From Bordetella parapertussis (GTDB lineage: Bacteria > Pseudomonadota > Gammaproteobacteria > Burkholderiales > SG8-41): a stretch of DNA of 12,213 nucleotides. The position numbers and the translations under genes are program-made. Where the stretch lies: contig CAMBCD010000047.1 in NCBI GenBank assembly GCA_945863085.1, positions 1-12,213 of the forward strand, in the 5' to 3' direction. This document shows positions 10,662 to 12,213 of the stretch, piece after piece. A model generated the notes under the pieces. The model saw only the letters and a program-made list of their open reading frames with translations. It was not told the origin of the DNA and ran no database searches. The stretch's first letter is position 1, and each line of letters opens with the position of its first letter.

Positions 10662-11609
10662 ATGAAAATTGCGCTGATCACCCCCGCCGCCGCAACTTCG
10701 CGTTACGGCAATCGCAACACCGCCGTGCGCTGGGCGCAGTTGCTGCGCGCGCTGGGGCACCAGGTCAGCGTGCAGCAGCGCTGGAACGGCCGCAGCGCCG
10801 ACCTGCTGCTGGCCCTGCACGCGCGACGCAGCCACGACTCGATCGTGCGTTTTGCCGAACATTATCCCGAACGCCCGCTGCTGCTTGCGCTGACCGGCAC
10901 CGACCTGTACCGCGACATCCACAGCGATGCCAATGCCCAGGAATCGCTGGAACTGGCGACGCGCATGGTGGTGTTGCAGGACATGGGCTTGCGTGAACTC
11001 GCGCTGCGCCTGCGCCGCAAGACCCGGGTGATTTACCAATCCTGCGAAACCATTCCCCGCCAGCCCCCGCTCAAGTCCTGCTTTGAAATCGTCATCAGCG
11101 GGCACCTGCGCGAGGAAAAAGATCCCTTCTGCGGCGCGGCAGCACTGCAATATCTGCCCGCCGACAGCCGCATCCGCCTCACACATATCGGTGGTGCGCG
11201 TGAACCGGCGCTCGCCGCCGAAGCCAGGCGCTGGATGAAACGCGAACCGCGTTATGTCTGGCTGGGCGAGCTGGCACGGCCGCAGGCGCTGGCCACGCTG
11301 GCACGCGCCCGCGCGATGCTGCTCAGCTCAAGGATGGAAGGGGGAGCCAATGTCATCAGCGAAGCATTGATGGCACGGGTGCCGGTGATCGCCTCAAACA
11401 TTTCCGGCAATGTCGGCATGCTCGGCCGCGCTTATCGCGGTTATTACCCGGTCAGTGATGCGCGCGCGCTGGCAAAACTGATGCACAGAATCGAAACAAA
11501 AGCGGAATTCCTCGCGCTACTGCGCGCACAGTGTGCCGAACGCCGCAAGCTGATCAGTATCGCCCAGGAAAAGCGCGGGCTCAGGATGCTGCTGGCCGGA
11601 TTGGAATGA
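10662..11609 (+). CDS. senB: SenB, selenosugar synthase (GT-B glycosyltransferase-like, TIGR04348 type)
   Basis: This 315-residue protein resembles the family first annotated as a putative glycosyltransferase and later shown to be SenB. That enzyme couples selenophosphate with a UDP-sugar to give a 1-seleno-sugar, one of the few known C-Se bond-forming reactions. Visible features are the N-terminal Rossmann start MKIALITPA (1-9) with SRYGNRNTAVRWA (13-25), ADLLLALHARRS (46-57) and LTGTDLYRDI (77-86). The C-terminal half has the GT4-type phosphate-contact segment SGHLREEKDP (146-155) and the E-x7-E nucleotide-sugar motif EGGANVISE (226-234) followed by PVIASNISGNVGMLG (241-255). No membrane segment is seen. 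ATG 10662 gives the canonical MKI start; the frame upstream to 10452 is antisense to senA. It is head-to-head with senA. A plain glycosyltransferase is the alternative, but the GNRNTAVRWA and TGTDLYRDI motifs and the neighbour favour SenB. Confidence 0.87.
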   Translation: MKIALITPAAATSRYGNRNTAVRWAQLLRALGHQVSVQQRWNGRSADLLLALHARRSHDSIVRFAEHYPERPLLLALTGTDLYRDIHSDANAQESLELATRMVVLQDMGLRELALRLRRKTRVIYQSCETIPRQPPLKSCFEIVISGHLREEKDPFCGAAALQYLPADSRIRLTHIGGAREPALAAEARRWMKREPRYVWLGELARPQALATLARARAMLLSSRMEGGANVISEALMARVPVIASNISGNVGMLGRAYRGYYPVSDARALAKLMHRIETKAEFLALLRAQCAERRKLISIAQEKRGLRMLLAGLE

Positions 11610-11638
11610 GACACATCATAAGTTATTGATTTTATTAA
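11610..11638. other. AT-rich convergent gap between senB and rnhB
   Basis: These 29 bases between two facing stop codons are strikingly AT-rich (TTATTGATTTTATTAATT) compared with the GC-rich genes around them. I see no stable GC-containing hairpin, so I cannot call an intrinsic terminator. Confidence 0.5.
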
Positions 11639-12208
11639 TTATTTTATAAGGGCGCGCACCGGGGCGAAACTGCGCCGGTGCGCCGGCGTCGGCCCCAGGC
11701 GCTGCAGCGCCGCCATATGCACCGCCGTGCCGTAACCCTTGTGCCGGTCAAAACCGTAATCGGGATAGGCCGCATGCAATTCCAGCATCAGGGCATCGCG
11801 CGCCACCTTGGCCAGTATCGATGCTGCGGAAATCGCCGGCACCGTGGCATCTCCCTGCACGATGGCGCGCGCCGGCATCGCAACCCTGGGCAGATGCAGG
11901 CCATCGACCAGGATGGCTGCCGGCTGCGGGGTCAGTGCCAGCACCGCGCGCTGCATCGCAAGCAGGCTGGCCTGCAGGATATTGATCTCGTCGATCTCTT
12001 CGACGCTGGCGCTGGCCACGGCCCAGGCGACGGCATGCTGCTTGATTTCCTCAAACAATGCATCGCGCCGTTTTGCCGTGAGTTTTTTGGAGTCTGCCAG
12101 ACCTTTGATCCGCGGCGGATCGTCGAGAATCACCGCGGCGGCAAATACCGGTCCGGCCAGCGGCCCGCGCCCAGCTTCATCGACACCGCAGATAAGCATG
12201 CCCGACAT
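11639..12208 (-). CDS. rnhB: Ribonuclease HII
   Basis: This 189-residue endonuclease cleaves the RNA strand of RNA-DNA hybrids and initiates removal of single ribonucleotides from DNA. The DEDD metal site is complete: Asp10-Glu11 in [14 protein letters not shown] (8-21), Asp102 in ILVDGLHLP (99-107) and Asp138 in SILAKVARD (130-138). Family blocks LADSKKLT (37-44) and [11 protein letters not shown] (151-161), and the C-terminal HRRSFAPV (177-184), are present, and the length is normal. The chosen ATG at 12208 shares its A with an upstream TGA (TGATG at 12210-12206). This suggests a stop-start overlap with a preceding gene outside the window, as is common for lpxB-rnhB, but that gene is not visible. 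A GTG at 12211 or ATG at 12199 are alternative starts. It faces senB convergently. Confidence 0.97.
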   Translation of the reverse strand: MSGMLICGVDEAGRGPLAGPVFAAAVILDDPPRIKGLADSKKLTAKRRDALFEEIKQHAVAWAVASASVEEIDEINILQASLLAMQRAVLALTPQPAAILVDGLHLPRVAMPARAIVQGDATVPAISAASILAKVARDALMLELHAAYPDYGFDRHKGYGTAVHMAALQRLGPTPAHRRSFAPVRALIK

Positions 12209-12213
12209 CACAC

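Noticed and set aside
10608..11186. N-terminal extension of the senA frame
   Set aside because: It is entirely the antisense of senB. EgtB-type proteins begin near the DinB-like domain, matching ATG 10607.

Overview
This looks like a chromosomal segment of a GC-rich betaproteobacterium. The evidence is the gene order pyrG-kdsA-eno-ftsB, the divergent ppsA/ppsR pair, the nearby rnhB and SpoU-type methyltransferase, and a lipopolysaccharide gene (kdsA), which implies a Gram-negative cell. The assignment rests on gene order and protein similarity from memory, not on a marker gene. Coding density is very high. No gap between genes exceeds about 85 bases, and I see no tRNA, rRNA, CRISPR array, insertion sequence or prophage gene.

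Left part (1-5160, all minus strand): CTP synthase (pyrG), a KDO-8-phosphate synthase (kdsA), enolase (eno) and the divisome protein FtsB are packed with gaps of 26-52 bases and probably form one operon. A good sigma70-like promoter lies just upstream of pyrG. The folD gene (one-carbon metabolism) follows 71 bases after ftsB and runs off the left edge of the window.

Middle part (5161-8515): PEP synthase (ppsA, minus strand) and its regulatory kinase/pyrophosphorylase (ppsR, plus strand) are divergent across 84 bases. That interval contains an imperfect 15-base tandem repeat. A strong hairpin terminator closes ppsR.

Right part (8525-12208): a SpoU/TrmH-family RNA 2'-O-methyltransferase lies 10 bases downstream of an EgtB-like gene that I identify as senA (selenoneine synthase). 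Head-to-head with it, across 54 bases, is a GT-B glycosyltransferase-like gene that I identify as senB (selenosugar synthase). The rnhB gene follows convergently. SenB makes a selenosugar from selenophosphate and a UDP-sugar, and SenA transfers the selenium to hercynine to give selenoneine, the selenium analogue of ergothioneine. The third sen gene (senC, a SelD-like selenophosphate synthetase) and a hercynine-forming egtD are not in the window.

The sen pair is the accessory, most interesting part of the window. It appears inserted between rnhB and the methyltransferase gene in an otherwise conserved housekeeping neighbourhood. The pathway itself is already described, so the novelty lies in its arrangement, the missing partner gene and its coupling to an RNA methyltransferase.
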